This document shows, one piece after another, positions 36,325-43,570 of a DNA stretch of 64,000 nt; the stretch's first letter is position 1, and each line of letters starts with the position of its first letter. The position numbers and the translations under genes were made by a program. Origin of the DNA: JBAOHV01 sp963714875 (lineage in GTDB: Bacteria; Actinomycetota; Acidimicrobiia; Acidimicrobiales; Microtrichaceae); contig CAVQQI010000011.1 of assembly GCA_963714875.1 (NCBI GenBank), positions 124,001-188,000 of the forward strand, written 5' to 3'. The notes under the pieces are model-generated. The model saw only the letters and a list, made by a program, of their open reading frames with translations. It was not told the DNA's origin and did not search any database.

Positions 36325-36818
36325 GCCAGCACCCATCCAGCCCTGGTGCCGCCGGCGTCGGCGGGCGGGGCGTCGTGGTGCTGTTGTCGGGTCCCAACCT
36401 GAACCTGTTGGGGGACCGTGAACCGGACGTCTACGGCACCGAGACGCTCGAGGACCACGTCTCGACCGCTCGCGCCGCTGCTGAACGTCACGGCTTCGTG
36501 CTGGAACACCTGCAGAGCAACCACGAGGGTGCGCTGGTCGACGCGGTCCATGCCGCTCGTGGCCGGGCGATCGCGATCGTCGTCAACGCGGGTGGGCTCA
36601 CGCACTACTCCTGGTCGCTGCACGACGCGCTGGCGGCGTTCGACGGGCAGGTGGTGGAGCTGCACCTGTCGAATCCCTCGACGCGCGAGCCCTGGCGCCA
36701 CACATCGGTGGTGACGCCGGTCGCGGACGCGCTGATCTGTGGACTCGGTGGTGCCGGCTACGCACTTGCGGTCGACGCGGTCGACGCCCTGGTGGTGCGG
36801 GCCGGCGGCGGTGCCTGA
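36321..36818 (+). CDS. aroQ: 3-dehydroquinate dehydratase, type II
   Basis: Dehydrates 3-dehydroquinate to 3-dehydroshikimate. 165 aa, about 15 more at the N-terminus than usual (a Ser/Pro/Gly stretch). Signature: LLSGPNLNLLGDREPDVYG with the catalytic tyrosine (Tyr38), LQSNHEGALVD, and VELHLSNPSTREPWRHTS. The usual NPGA(Y/W)THTS is NAGGLTHYS here. ATG overlaps the aroB stop. The stop region overlaps the next gene's GTG by 8 bp. Confidence 0.95.
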   Translation: MSQHPSSPGAAGVGGRGVVVLLSGPNLNLLGDREPDVYGTETLEDHVSTARAAAERHGFVLEHLQSNHEGALVDAVHAARGRAIAIVVNAGGLTHYSWSLHDALAAFDGQVVELHLSNPSTREPWRHTSVVTPVADALICGLGGAGYALAVDAVDALVVRAGGGA

Positions 36819-37833
36819 ACGCAGCGGAGCCCTGACCACCCGCCGTGTCGCAGATCTGGCGATCGTCGTGGTCCTGGCGGCCCTGGTCGGCCAGGTCGTG
36901 GTGCTCGTCACGGTCCACACCTGGCTCCAGGAGGTCAGCTTCCGTTGGATGGGTCTCGCGGGAGTCGGCCTGCCCACCGCGGCTGCACTCGCCGCGGTCG
37001 CGACGCTGGCAGCGGTCGTCGCCGCTGTGCTGGGCCCGCGCCGGCGACGCCGCTCCGTCGGTCTGGTGGGTGCGCTGACGGTGACCTGGGGGATGGTGGT
37101 GGTCCTCGGCGCACCGACCCTGCAGGGGATCGTGGCGCCGCAACCGGCCGGCGACGGTGCCGAGATGACGCTGTTGACCCAGAACCTCTGGTACCAGAAC
37201 GACGATCCAGGGCGGACCGCACGAGCGGTGATGGCTCGCGACGCCGACGTGATGGTGCTCGTGGAGTACACCCCGGCCCATGCCGAGGCGTTCCGTGCCG
37301 CGGGTGTCCGCGAGGCGTACCCGTACCGCTGGGAGGAGCCCGGCGAGCGCGGTGGGGGGCTCGCGGTCATGTCGCGCTTCTCGTTCGACGACATCGCCCG
37401 GCTCAGCACGTGGAGCGGTGCGGTGCGACTGGAGCTCGACGTCGACGGCACAGCGGTGACCCTCTACGGGGTGCACCCCGTTGCACCGAGTGATCGCTAC
37501 GGATTGCGACGATGGAAGGGTGACTATCGCACGCTCACCAGCGTGCTGCTCGACGCCGGACCTTCGACGGTGGTCGCGGGGGACTTCAACGCCACCGCTG
37601 GCCACCGCAGGTTCCGCGAGCTCAAGTCGGTTGCGGGTCTGGCCGACGCGCAGGACGTCTCGGGTGCCGGCTTCGGCGCCACCTGGCCGGCGGCGACGCC
37701 GCTGCCGCCGGTCATGCGGCTCGACCACATCCTGGTCGGCGACGACATCGGCGTGGAGCGCACCGAGATCCTCGACGACGTCGGAGCGGATCACCTGGGG
37801 GTCGAGGCCCGGCTGCGCGTACCCCGGTCATAG
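36811..37833 (+). CDS. membrane-anchored endonuclease/exonuclease/phosphatase family protein
   Basis: 340 aa. Three predicted membrane helices fill residues 14-110 (LAIVVVLAALVGQVVVLVTV, TAAALAAVATLAAVVAAVLG, ALTVTWGMVVVLGA). An EEP-fold domain follows: LLTQNLWYQND (first metal Asn), VLVEYTP (catalytic Glu), YGVHPVAP, VVAGDFNAT and MRLDHILVG with DHLGVEA (final Asp-His pair). The active site is therefore complete and probably faces outside. The substrate (nucleic acid, phospholipid or sugar phosphate) cannot be told. GTG 36811 overlaps the end of aroQ. Its TAG stop is part of the pepQ -10 box. Confidence 0.8.
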   Translation: MPERSGALTTRRVADLAIVVVLAALVGQVVVLVTVHTWLQEVSFRWMGLAGVGLPTAAALAAVATLAAVVAAVLGPRRRRRSVGLVGALTVTWGMVVVLGAPTLQGIVAPQPAGDGAEMTLLTQNLWYQNDDPGRTARAVMARDADVMVLVEYTPAHAEAFRAAGVREAYPYRWEEPGERGGGLAVMSRFSFDDIARLSTWSGAVRLELDVDGTAVTLYGVHPVAPSDRYGLRRWKGDYRTLTSVLLDAGPSTVVAGDFNATAGHRRFRELKSVAGLADAQDVSGAGFGATWPAATPLPPVMRLDHILVGDDIGVERTEILDDVGADHLGVEARLRVPRS

Positions 37834-37836
37834 GCT
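37831..37836 (+). promoter_or_regulatory. -10 box of leaderless pepQ promoter, overlapping a stop codon
   Basis: TAGGCT starts with the TAG stop of the preceding gene and ends 7 nt before the pepQ ATG. Confidence 0.5.
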
Positions 37837-37843
37837 GGCGGAC

Positions 37844-38986
37844 ATGGCCGTGACCGAACGACTGACCCCGCAGTACGCCCCGCACGAGCTGCCACCCATG
37901 GACATCGCCGGCCGTGTCGAGCGGCTGCGCCCCCTGATCGACGCAGCGGGTTGCGACGCGCTGGTGATCAGCGAGTTGACCAACATCCGCTACCTGACGG
38001 GATTCACCGGTTCGGCAGCACTCGTGCTCGTGACCCCCGACGAGGTCGTGTTCGTCTCCGATGGCCGCTACCGCACCCAGAGCGCCGACCAGCTCGAGGC
38101 GGCCGGTGTGACCGCCCGCATCGAGATCGTCACCGCGGATCCCGACGCCGTGCTGGGAGATGTCGCCGGCGCTGCCGGGGTGCAGCGGCTCGGTCTGGAG
38201 TCGCAGTCGGTCACCTGGGCCCAGCAGCTGCGGTGGTCGCAGGACCTGTTCACGTCGGGTGAGCTGGTCCCGACCCGCGCAGTGGTCGAGGAGTTGCGCC
38301 TGGTCAAGGATGCGGGCGAGGCGGCCCGCATCCGCAGCGCGTGCGCGATCGCCGACGCGGCGTTGGCGGAGGTGCGACCCCGGCTGGCCGAGATGCCCAC
38401 CGAGGTCGAGTTCGGTCTGGAGCTCGATGCCACGATGCGGCGGCTCGGGGCCGAGGACGTCAGCTTCGAGACCATCGTCGCGTCCGGTCCGAACGGTGCG
38501 AAGCCCCACCACCACCCGTCCGGTCGGCGCATCGTCGAGGGGGACCTGGTGGTCATCGACTTCGGAGCCCTGCTCGACGGGTACCACTCGGACATGACCC
38601 GGACGGTCGCAGTGGGCGACGTCGGCGAGGAACGCCGGCGGATGCTGGGGGTCGTGCTCGAGTCACAGGACGCCGGGGTGCAGGCGGTACGGGCAGGAGC
38701 GACCGCCGCCGAGGTGGATGCGGTGTGCCGTTCGGTCATCGACGAGTCCGGCTGGGGAGCGGCCTTCCTGCACTCCACCGGGCACGGCGTGGGACTCGAC
38801 ATCCACGAGGAGCCTCGGGTGTCGGCCCGGTCGACTGCTACCCTCGTCGCCGGCCACGTGGTGACCGTGGAGCCCGGGGTGTACCTCCCGGGCCTCGGCG
38901 GGGTCCGCATCGAGGACACCGTGCTGGTCACCGAGGACGGTTGCGACCGTCTCACCCTGGCGCCCAAGGATCCAGCGCTGCGCTAG
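37844..38986 (+). CDS. pepQ: Xaa-Pro peptidase (M24 family)
   Basis: 380-aa cytoplasmic aminopeptidase P/prolidase-type enzyme. The N-terminal creatinase domain (NIRYLTGFTGSAALVLV) is followed by the pita-bread catalytic domain with all five dinuclear-metal ligands: Asp in VIDFGALLDGYHSDMTRT (two), His in HSTGHGVGLDIHEEP, Glu in TVEPGVYL and Glu in GVRIEDTVLV. It sits directly before efp, as in most actinobacteria and firmicutes. ATG is supported by the -10 box 7 nt upstream. Confidence 0.94.
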   Translation: MAVTERLTPQYAPHELPPMDIAGRVERLRPLIDAAGCDALVISELTNIRYLTGFTGSAALVLVTPDEVVFVSDGRYRTQSADQLEAAGVTARIEIVTADPDAVLGDVAGAAGVQRLGLESQSVTWAQQLRWSQDLFTSGELVPTRAVVEELRLVKDAGEAARIRSACAIADAALAEVRPRLAEMPTEVEFGLELDATMRRLGAEDVSFETIVASGPNGAKPHHHPSGRRIVEGDLVVIDFGALLDGYHSDMTRTVAVGDVGEERRRMLGVVLESQDAGVQAVRAGATAAEVDAVCRSVIDESGWGAAFLHSTGHGVGLDIHEEPRVSARSTATLVAGHVVTVEPGVYLPGLGGVRIEDTVLVTEDGCDRLTLAPKDPALR

Positions 38987-39042
38987 CGCAGGTGTCGGTC
39001 GCCCGGCGCCGCCCACCCACCCCACGACCCCGGATTGACACC

Positions 39043-39606
39043 ATGGCCCAGATCTCCACCGCAGACTTCAAGAACGGCATGACCATCGATCTCGATGACG
39101 GGCTGTTCCAGATCAACGAGTTCCAGCACGTGAAGCCCGGCAAGGGAGGGGCGTTCGTGCGCACCACGCTGCGCAACGTGCGCAACGGCGCGGTGATCGA
39201 ACGGACGTTCCGCGCCGGCGAGAAGATGGAGCGGGCCATCATCGACAAGCGCGAGATGCAGTTGCTGTACCGCGACGGTGAGGACTACGTGTTCATGGAC
39301 AACAGCACCTACGACCAGCTGAACGTGCCGCCGGCGACCCTCGGCGACGCGACCAACTACATGATCGACTCGTCGACGGCGCAGCTCATGATGTACGGCG
39401 ACGAGATCATCGGCGTGGAGCTGGCGGCGTCGGTCGAGCTGGACGTCGCCGAGACCGAGCCCGGCGAGAAGGGCGATCGCGTGTCGGGCGCCAAGAAGCC
39501 GGCGACGCTCGTCACCGGTCTGGTGGTGCAGGTGCCGCTGTTCATCAATCCTGGCGAGACGATCAAGGTCGACACGCGCACGGGCGACTTCATCTCACGG
39601 GCGTGA
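39043..39606 (+). CDS. efp: translation elongation factor P
   Basis: 187 aa, three beta-barrel domains. It relieves ribosome stalling at polyproline runs. The tip loop reads HVKPGKGGAF, with Lys34 at the position that some bacteria modify; the surrounding PGKGGAF form is common in lineages where no modification enzyme is known. The C-terminal barrel ends LFINPGETIKVDTRTGDFISRA. There is no obvious ribosome binding site before ATG 39043. The stop overlaps the nusB start. Confidence 0.97.
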   Translation: MAQISTADFKNGMTIDLDDGLFQINEFQHVKPGKGGAFVRTTLRNVRNGAVIERTFRAGEKMERAIIDKREMQLLYRDGEDYVFMDNSTYDQLNVPPATLGDATNYMIDSSTAQLMMYGDEIIGVELAASVELDVAETEPGEKGDRVSGAKKPATLVTGLVVQVPLFINPGETIKVDTRTGDFISRA

Positions 39607-40157
39607 CCGGCGCCGTGCCCGAACCGGGCGCCGTTCCCGGGTCCGACGGACCCCGGCTGCCGGCGGATGCCCCCGTCAGCGAGTCGGTGCTCGACACGGT
39701 GCTGGACCGCGACACGGTGGTCGAGCAGATCTCGATCGACGCTCCGCCGGTCCTGCGGCCGGTCGCCGGTGGACGTCACGAGGCTCGTGAGCGAGCGGTG
39801 CACCTGCTCTACGAGTCGCGCATCAAGGGTCTCGGCATCGATCAGGTCCTCGCATCGCAGGTGCTCTCGCCGGACAGCTACACGATCGAACTGGTGCGCG
39901 GCGTCGATGCCCATGTCGGGCAGCTCGACGAGGTCATCGGGCGACTGGCCCGCGGCTGGTCCCTGGAGCGGATGCCGACACTGGATGTCGTGGTGCTCGA
40001 GGTCGCCTGTTTCGAGTTGGCACACTCGCCGGAGGTCCCACGCGGCGTGGTGCTCGCCGAAGCGGTCGACCTGGCGGGTCGCTACGGCACCGACGAGTCG
40101 GCCCGGTTCGTCAACGGGCTGCTCGCTGCTGCGGCCGACGAGCTCCGCCCCGCCTGA
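39603..40157 (+). CDS. nusB: transcription antitermination factor NusB, with N-terminal extension
   Basis: 184 aa. The NusB fold starts at about residue 58 (RHEARERAVHLLYESRIKG) and continues to the C-terminus (LEVACFELAHSPEVPRGVVLAEAVDLAGRYG), the usual length of about 125 aa. The first 57 residues are an acidic/Pro-rich extension with no domain I recognise. GTG 39603 overlaps the efp stop (GTGA), which supports the long start. NusB with NusE helps rRNA antitermination. Confidence 0.93.
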   Translation: MTGAVPEPGAVPGSDGPRLPADAPVSESVLDTVLDRDTVVEQISIDAPPVLRPVAGGRHEARERAVHLLYESRIKGLGIDQVLASQVLSPDSYTIELVRGVDAHVGQLDEVIGRLARGWSLERMPTLDVVVLEVACFELAHSPEVPRGVVLAEAVDLAGRYGTDESARFVNGLLAAAADELRPA

Positions 40158-40207
40158 ACCCGGACCGAACCTCGTTCGCGACGCCTTCCAACGGCCCTCT
40201 GACCGTG

Positions 40208-40234
40208 CCACACTTCCCGGTGGCCGAGGTGTGG
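40208..40234. repeat. inverted repeat before the PhoD gene
   Basis: CCACAC (40208-40213) and its complement GTGTGG (40229-40234) flank 15 bp, ending 7 bp before the ribosome binding site GGAGGAG (40242-40248). Possibly an operator; nothing ties it to a known regulator. Confidence 0.3.
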
Positions 40235-40250
40235 GGGCCGCGGAGGAGCT

Positions 40251-41891
40251 GTGGTGACTGATCGGGACCGGACGATGCAGCTGGCCGTCGGTCAGGGGGT
40301 GTCGCGGCGCGACCTGCTGCGCGGTCTGGGCTTCGGCGTGGGCGCGACCGTGCTGCTCGGGGCCTGTGCGGTGCCGACACCGCCGGTCGAACCCCGCCTG
40401 CCACCGCCAGGTGTGCCCGACCCGCAGCCGTTCCCCGACGGCGTCATGGCGGGCGATCCGGCGCCTGACGGCTCGGTCATCTGGACCAGGGTGATGGAGC
40501 CGAGCGACCGCGGCGACGTGCCGGTGCTGTGGACCGTCTCGGAGGACCCGTCCTTCGCCACGCTGGCGGCCGGCGGACTGGTGTTGGCGACCGCTGCGAC
40601 CGGACACGCCGTGTCGGTGCCCGTGTCGGGACTGGCGCCGGATCGGTGGTACCACTACCGGTTCGAGGCACCCGGCCCCGACGGGGCCCAGGTCGCCGGC
40701 CGTGTCGGCCGGCTGCGGACCGCTCCCGCGGCGGGATCCAGCCCCGAGCGGCTGCGCTTCGCGTTCGCGTCCTGCCAGCAGATCAACGACAGCTGGTTCG
40801 TGGCACACCGGGCGGCCGCGTCCGAGCCGGACCTGGACTTCTTCATGCACCTGGGCGACTACGTGTACGTGTCCGACGCGGACACGCTCACTGTCGATGA
40901 CTACCGGGGTGCCTACCGCCGGTGGCGCCAGCAGCCGCTGCTGCGGGACCTGCACGCCGCCCTGCCGACCGTCGCGATGTGGGACGACGGCGAGTTCTAC
41001 AACGGGGTCGACGCGACGGGACCGGTCGATCGCCTGGCGAACGCCAAGCAGGCCTGGTTCGAGTCCTTCCCGCTCATCGACCCCGGCGACCGGCGCGCCT
41101 ATCGCCGGTTCTCGTGGGGCGACCTGGCCGATGTGTCGATGATCGACGTGCGGGCCTATCGCGACCCGGCGGTGGAAGGGATCGTCTACGCCGATCCGGG
41201 TGGGGCGAACGAACCCGGGCGCACCACGCTGGGCGCCGAGCAGTACGACTGGTTCACCCGGGGGCTGGCGGCGTCGAACGCTGCGTGGCGTGTGGTCGGC
41301 AACCCCTACAACATCAATCCGTGGCGGCTGGTGAACCTGGAGTTCCTGCGCGCCTTCCGTCCGGATCTACCACCGAACTCGGGCATCTATGCACCGAACG
41401 AGGCCTGGGACGACTACATGGTCGAGCGACGAGACCTGCTGCAGTTCCTCGTCGACGCCGGTGTCAGCGACACGGTCTTCGCGAGCGGGCACACCCACGT
41501 CCAGCTCGTGGCCGAGCTGCGGGCCGACTTCGACCGTCCGCGCACTCCGGTCGCAGCGTTCGACGTCTGCACCGGCTCGCTGACCGCAGACCCCGACCCC
41601 CGCAGCGCGTTCCTCGGCGACCTGCCGACCGATGTCGCGGAGGAGGTGCTGCGGGCGGCCGAGCGCTTCGTGCTCGGCCAGAACCGTCCCTATCTGCGTC
41701 ACATGAACCTGATCGACCAGGGCTACACCGTCATCGAGGTCACACCGACCGAGACGCTCGTGACGATCCGCAACATCGACACCTCGGACCCCGATGCCGA
41801 GGCGGTCGATGGTGCCAGGTTCCGCATCGCCAAGGGCACCCAGCGCATCGAGATCCTGCCGACACCGCGACGCAGGGGTTCCTTCGCCTGA
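40251..41891 (+). CDS. phoD: PhoD-like alkaline phosphatase, Tat-exported lipoprotein
   Basis: 546 aa. The N-terminus carries a twin-arginine signal (SRRDLLRGLGFG) running into a lipobox (LLGAC, Cys39), so it should be exported folded and lipid-anchored. After a PhoD N-terminal fibronectin-like domain the catalytic region shows FAFASCQQ (Cys ligand), MHLGDYVYVSD and ASGHTHVQLV. The usual DDHE motif reads DDGE here (D245, D246, G247, E248), so one normally conserved His is missing. Phosphate scavenging is the expected role. GTG 40251 or GTG 40254 is served by GGAGGAG just upstream. It lies between nusB and pyrR, not a usual place. Confidence 0.87.
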   Translation: MVTDRDRTMQLAVGQGVSRRDLLRGLGFGVGATVLLGACAVPTPPVEPRLPPPGVPDPQPFPDGVMAGDPAPDGSVIWTRVMEPSDRGDVPVLWTVSEDPSFATLAAGGLVLATAATGHAVSVPVSGLAPDRWYHYRFEAPGPDGAQVAGRVGRLRTAPAAGSSPERLRFAFASCQQINDSWFVAHRAAASEPDLDFFMHLGDYVYVSDADTLTVDDYRGAYRRWRQQPLLRDLHAALPTVAMWDDGEFYNGVDATGPVDRLANAKQAWFESFPLIDPGDRRAYRRFSWGDLADVSMIDVRAYRDPAVEGIVYADPGGANEPGRTTLGAEQYDWFTRGLAASNAAWRVVGNPYNINPWRLVNLEFLRAFRPDLPPNSGIYAPNEAWDDYMVERRDLLQFLVDAGVSDTVFASGHTHVQLVAELRADFDRPRTPVAAFDVCTGSLTADPDPRSAFLGDLPTDVAEEVLRAAERFVLGQNRPYLRHMNLIDQGYTVIEVTPTETLVTIRNIDTSDPDAEAVDGARFRIAKGTQRIEILPTPRRRGSFA

Positions 41892-41940
41892 TGGCGGCCC
41901 GCGGAGACCCCGCTCGGTGGGACGCCGCGACCTCGGGTGC

Positions 41941-41946
41941 TATGGT
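41941..41946 (+). promoter_or_regulatory. -10 box of the pyr operon
   Basis: TATGGT, 50 nt after the PhoD stop. Transcription from about 41953 would produce a leader that begins just before the PyrR-binding box. Confidence 0.5.
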
Positions 41947-41963
41947 CAGCGTCTGTACGTGAA

Positions 41964-41996
41964 AGGAGTCCCGAGAGGCTCCTACGGACAGGAAGG
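41964..41996 (+). promoter_or_regulatory. PyrR-binding leader element and pyrR ribosome binding site
   Basis: AGTCCCGAGAGGCT (41967-41980) matches the published PyrR-binding consensus ARUCCNGNGAGGYU at every position. It is closed by AGGAG (41964-41968) pairing with CTCCT (41979-41983), as in known binding hairpins. The ribosome binding site AGGAAGG (41990-41996) lies 6 nt after that stem and 9 nt before ATG 42006. UMP-bound PyrR is expected to hold this hairpin when pyrimidines are plentiful. Confidence 0.85.
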
Positions 41997-42005
41997 CCCC
42001 TGCCG

Positions 42006-42590
42006 ATGGCAGAACGCGAACGACGCCTGACGCGCCCCTACGGGGGCGTTTTCGTTGCCCGGTCCCAGGTGATGGACGTCGACGACATCCATCGGGCGTT
42101 GCGCCGCATGTCCCATGAGATCCTCGAGCGCAACCACGGACTCGACGACGTGGTGCTGATCGGTCTGCAGACCGGCGGGGTGCAGCTCGCACACGCGCTG
42201 GCCTCGACCCTCGAGGAGATCGAGGAGATCGACGACACCGAGGACGGGGTCCCCGTCGGCACCCTCGACGTCGCGTTGTACCGCGACGACATCGGCATCC
42301 GCCCGGTGCTTCCCGAGGAGGTCACCGACATCCCCGTCGACCTCGACGGCCGTGTGGTGGTCCTCGTCGACGACGTGCTGTTCACCGGACGCACCATCCG
42401 AGCAGCGCTCGATGCGGTGATCGACTTCGGTCGCCCTCGCATCGTGCAGCTGGCGGTGATGGTCGACCGCGGTCATCGGGAGTTGCCGATCCGCCCCGAC
42501 TTCGTCGGCAAGAACCTTCCGACACGGCGCGACGAGCTGGTCGACGTCACGATGCAGGGTGTCGAGCTCGGCGAACTGCAGAAGTCGTGA
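42006..42590 (+). CDS. pyrR: PyrR bifunctional regulator / uracil phosphoribosyltransferase
   Basis: RNA-binding regulator of pyrimidine genes with uracil phosphoribosyltransferase activity. The PRPP motif is VVLVDDVLFTGRTIRAALDA, and LVDRGHRELPIRPDFVGKN is the PyrR-specific string. Start choice matters: ATG 42006 has the better ribosome binding site and gives 194 aa with a 22-residue lead (MAERERRLTRPYGGVF...), but the Bacillus-type N-terminus aligns from about MDVDDIHRAL, i.e. GTG 42069 or ATG 42072. A terminator-like hairpin lies inside the extra segment. The stop overlaps the pyrB GTG. Confidence 0.95.
   Translation: MAERERRLTRPYGGVFVARSQVMDVDDIHRALRRMSHEILERNHGLDDVVLIGLQTGGVQLAHALASTLEEIEEIDDTEDGVPVGTLDVALYRDDIGIRPVLPEEVTDIPVDLDGRVVVLVDDVLFTGRTIRAALDAVIDFGRPRIVQLAVMVDRGHRELPIRPDFVGKNLPTRRDELVDVTMQGVELGELQKS
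42033..42056 (+). terminator. intrinsic-terminator-like hairpin at the start of pyrR
   Basis: CGCCCC (42033-42038), 4-nt loop TACG, GGGGCG (42043-42048), then TTTTCGTT. This is the most convincing Rho-independent terminator shape in the window and lies about 55 nt after the PyrR box. It is within the reading frame if pyrR starts at 42006, or in the leader if it starts at 42069/42072. Either way it is placed to act as an attenuator. Confidence 0.6.
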
Positions 42591-43570
42591 CCTCACCACT
42601 GCGCACTGCAGCAACACCGGTGGACACCTCACGGCACCTGCTGTCGGTGGGCGATCTCGACCGTGACCAGATCCTCGAGTTGCTGGACCTGACCGACACC
42701 TTCGTCGAGGTCGGTCGGCGTTCCATCCCCAAGGTGCCCGCACTGCGGGGTCGTACCGTGGTGTCGCTGTTCTTCGAGGACTCGACCCGCACACGACTCA
42801 GCTTCGACACCGCGGCCAAGCGTCTGTCGGCCGACACGATGTCGTTCGGGGTGTCGTCCTCGTCGGTGAACAAGGGCGAGTCCGTCCGCGACACGGTCGA
42901 GACGATCGAGGCCATGGGCATCGACGCCGTGATCGTCCGTCACAGGTCCTCCGGCGTCCCCGCCCAGATCGCGCGCTGGACCGACGCGGTGGTGGTCAAC
43001 GCCGGCGACGGCTGGCACCAGCACCCGACCCAGGCGCTGCTGGACGCGTACACCGCCCGGTCGCACCTGGGCGACCTGGAGGGGCGGTCGGTGGCCATCG
43101 TCGGCGACGTCAAGCACTCGCGCGTCGCCCGGTCCAACATCGAGATGTTCACCGCGCTCGGGGCGCACGTCACGCTCGTCGCCCCGCCGACGCTGCTCCC
43201 GCCCGACACCGCCGCGTGGGACGTCTCGGTCAGCCACGAGCTCGATCCGGTGCTCCCGCAGATCGACATCTGCTATCTGCTGCGGATGCAGTCCGAGCGG
43301 ATGACCGAGGCGTTGATCCCGACCGTCCGTGAGTACACCACCAGGTTCGGGCTCAGCTCCGAGCGCGCCGACCGACTGGGCGCCGACGCGCTGATCATGC
43401 ATCCCGGCCCGATGAACCGTGGGGTCGAGATCGCGAGCGAGGTGGTCGAGCGGCCCAACGCCGTCATCACCGAACAGGTCGCCAACGGCGTCGCGGTGCG
43501 CATGGCGGTGCTGTTCCTGCTGCTGGGGTCCGGCCGACATCTGACACAGGTCCACGAGGAGGCCTCATGA
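42587..43570 (+). CDS. pyrB: aspartate carbamoyltransferase catalytic chain
   Basis: Joins carbamoyl phosphate to aspartate in pyrimidine synthesis. 327 aa. The carbamoyl phosphate loop SLFFEDSTRTRLSF, the mobile loop segment SVNKGESVRDT, GDGWHQHPTQALLDAYT and MHPGPMNRGVEI are all intact. The commonly seen RHP string reads RHRSSG here. No pyrI regulatory subunit gene is present, as in other PyrR-controlled operons. GTG 42587 overlaps the pyrR stop, and the stop overlaps pyrC. Confidence 0.96.
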   Translation: MTSPLRTAATPVDTSRHLLSVGDLDRDQILELLDLTDTFVEVGRRSIPKVPALRGRTVVSLFFEDSTRTRLSFDTAAKRLSADTMSFGVSSSSVNKGESVRDTVETIEAMGIDAVIVRHRSSGVPAQIARWTDAVVVNAGDGWHQHPTQALLDAYTARSHLGDLEGRSVAIVGDVKHSRVARSNIEMFTALGAHVTLVAPPTLLPPDTAAWDVSVSHELDPVLPQIDICYLLRMQSERMTEALIPTVREYTTRFGLSSERADRLGADALIMHPGPMNRGVEIASEVVERPNAVITEQVANGVAVRMAVLFLLLGSGRHLTQVHEEAS

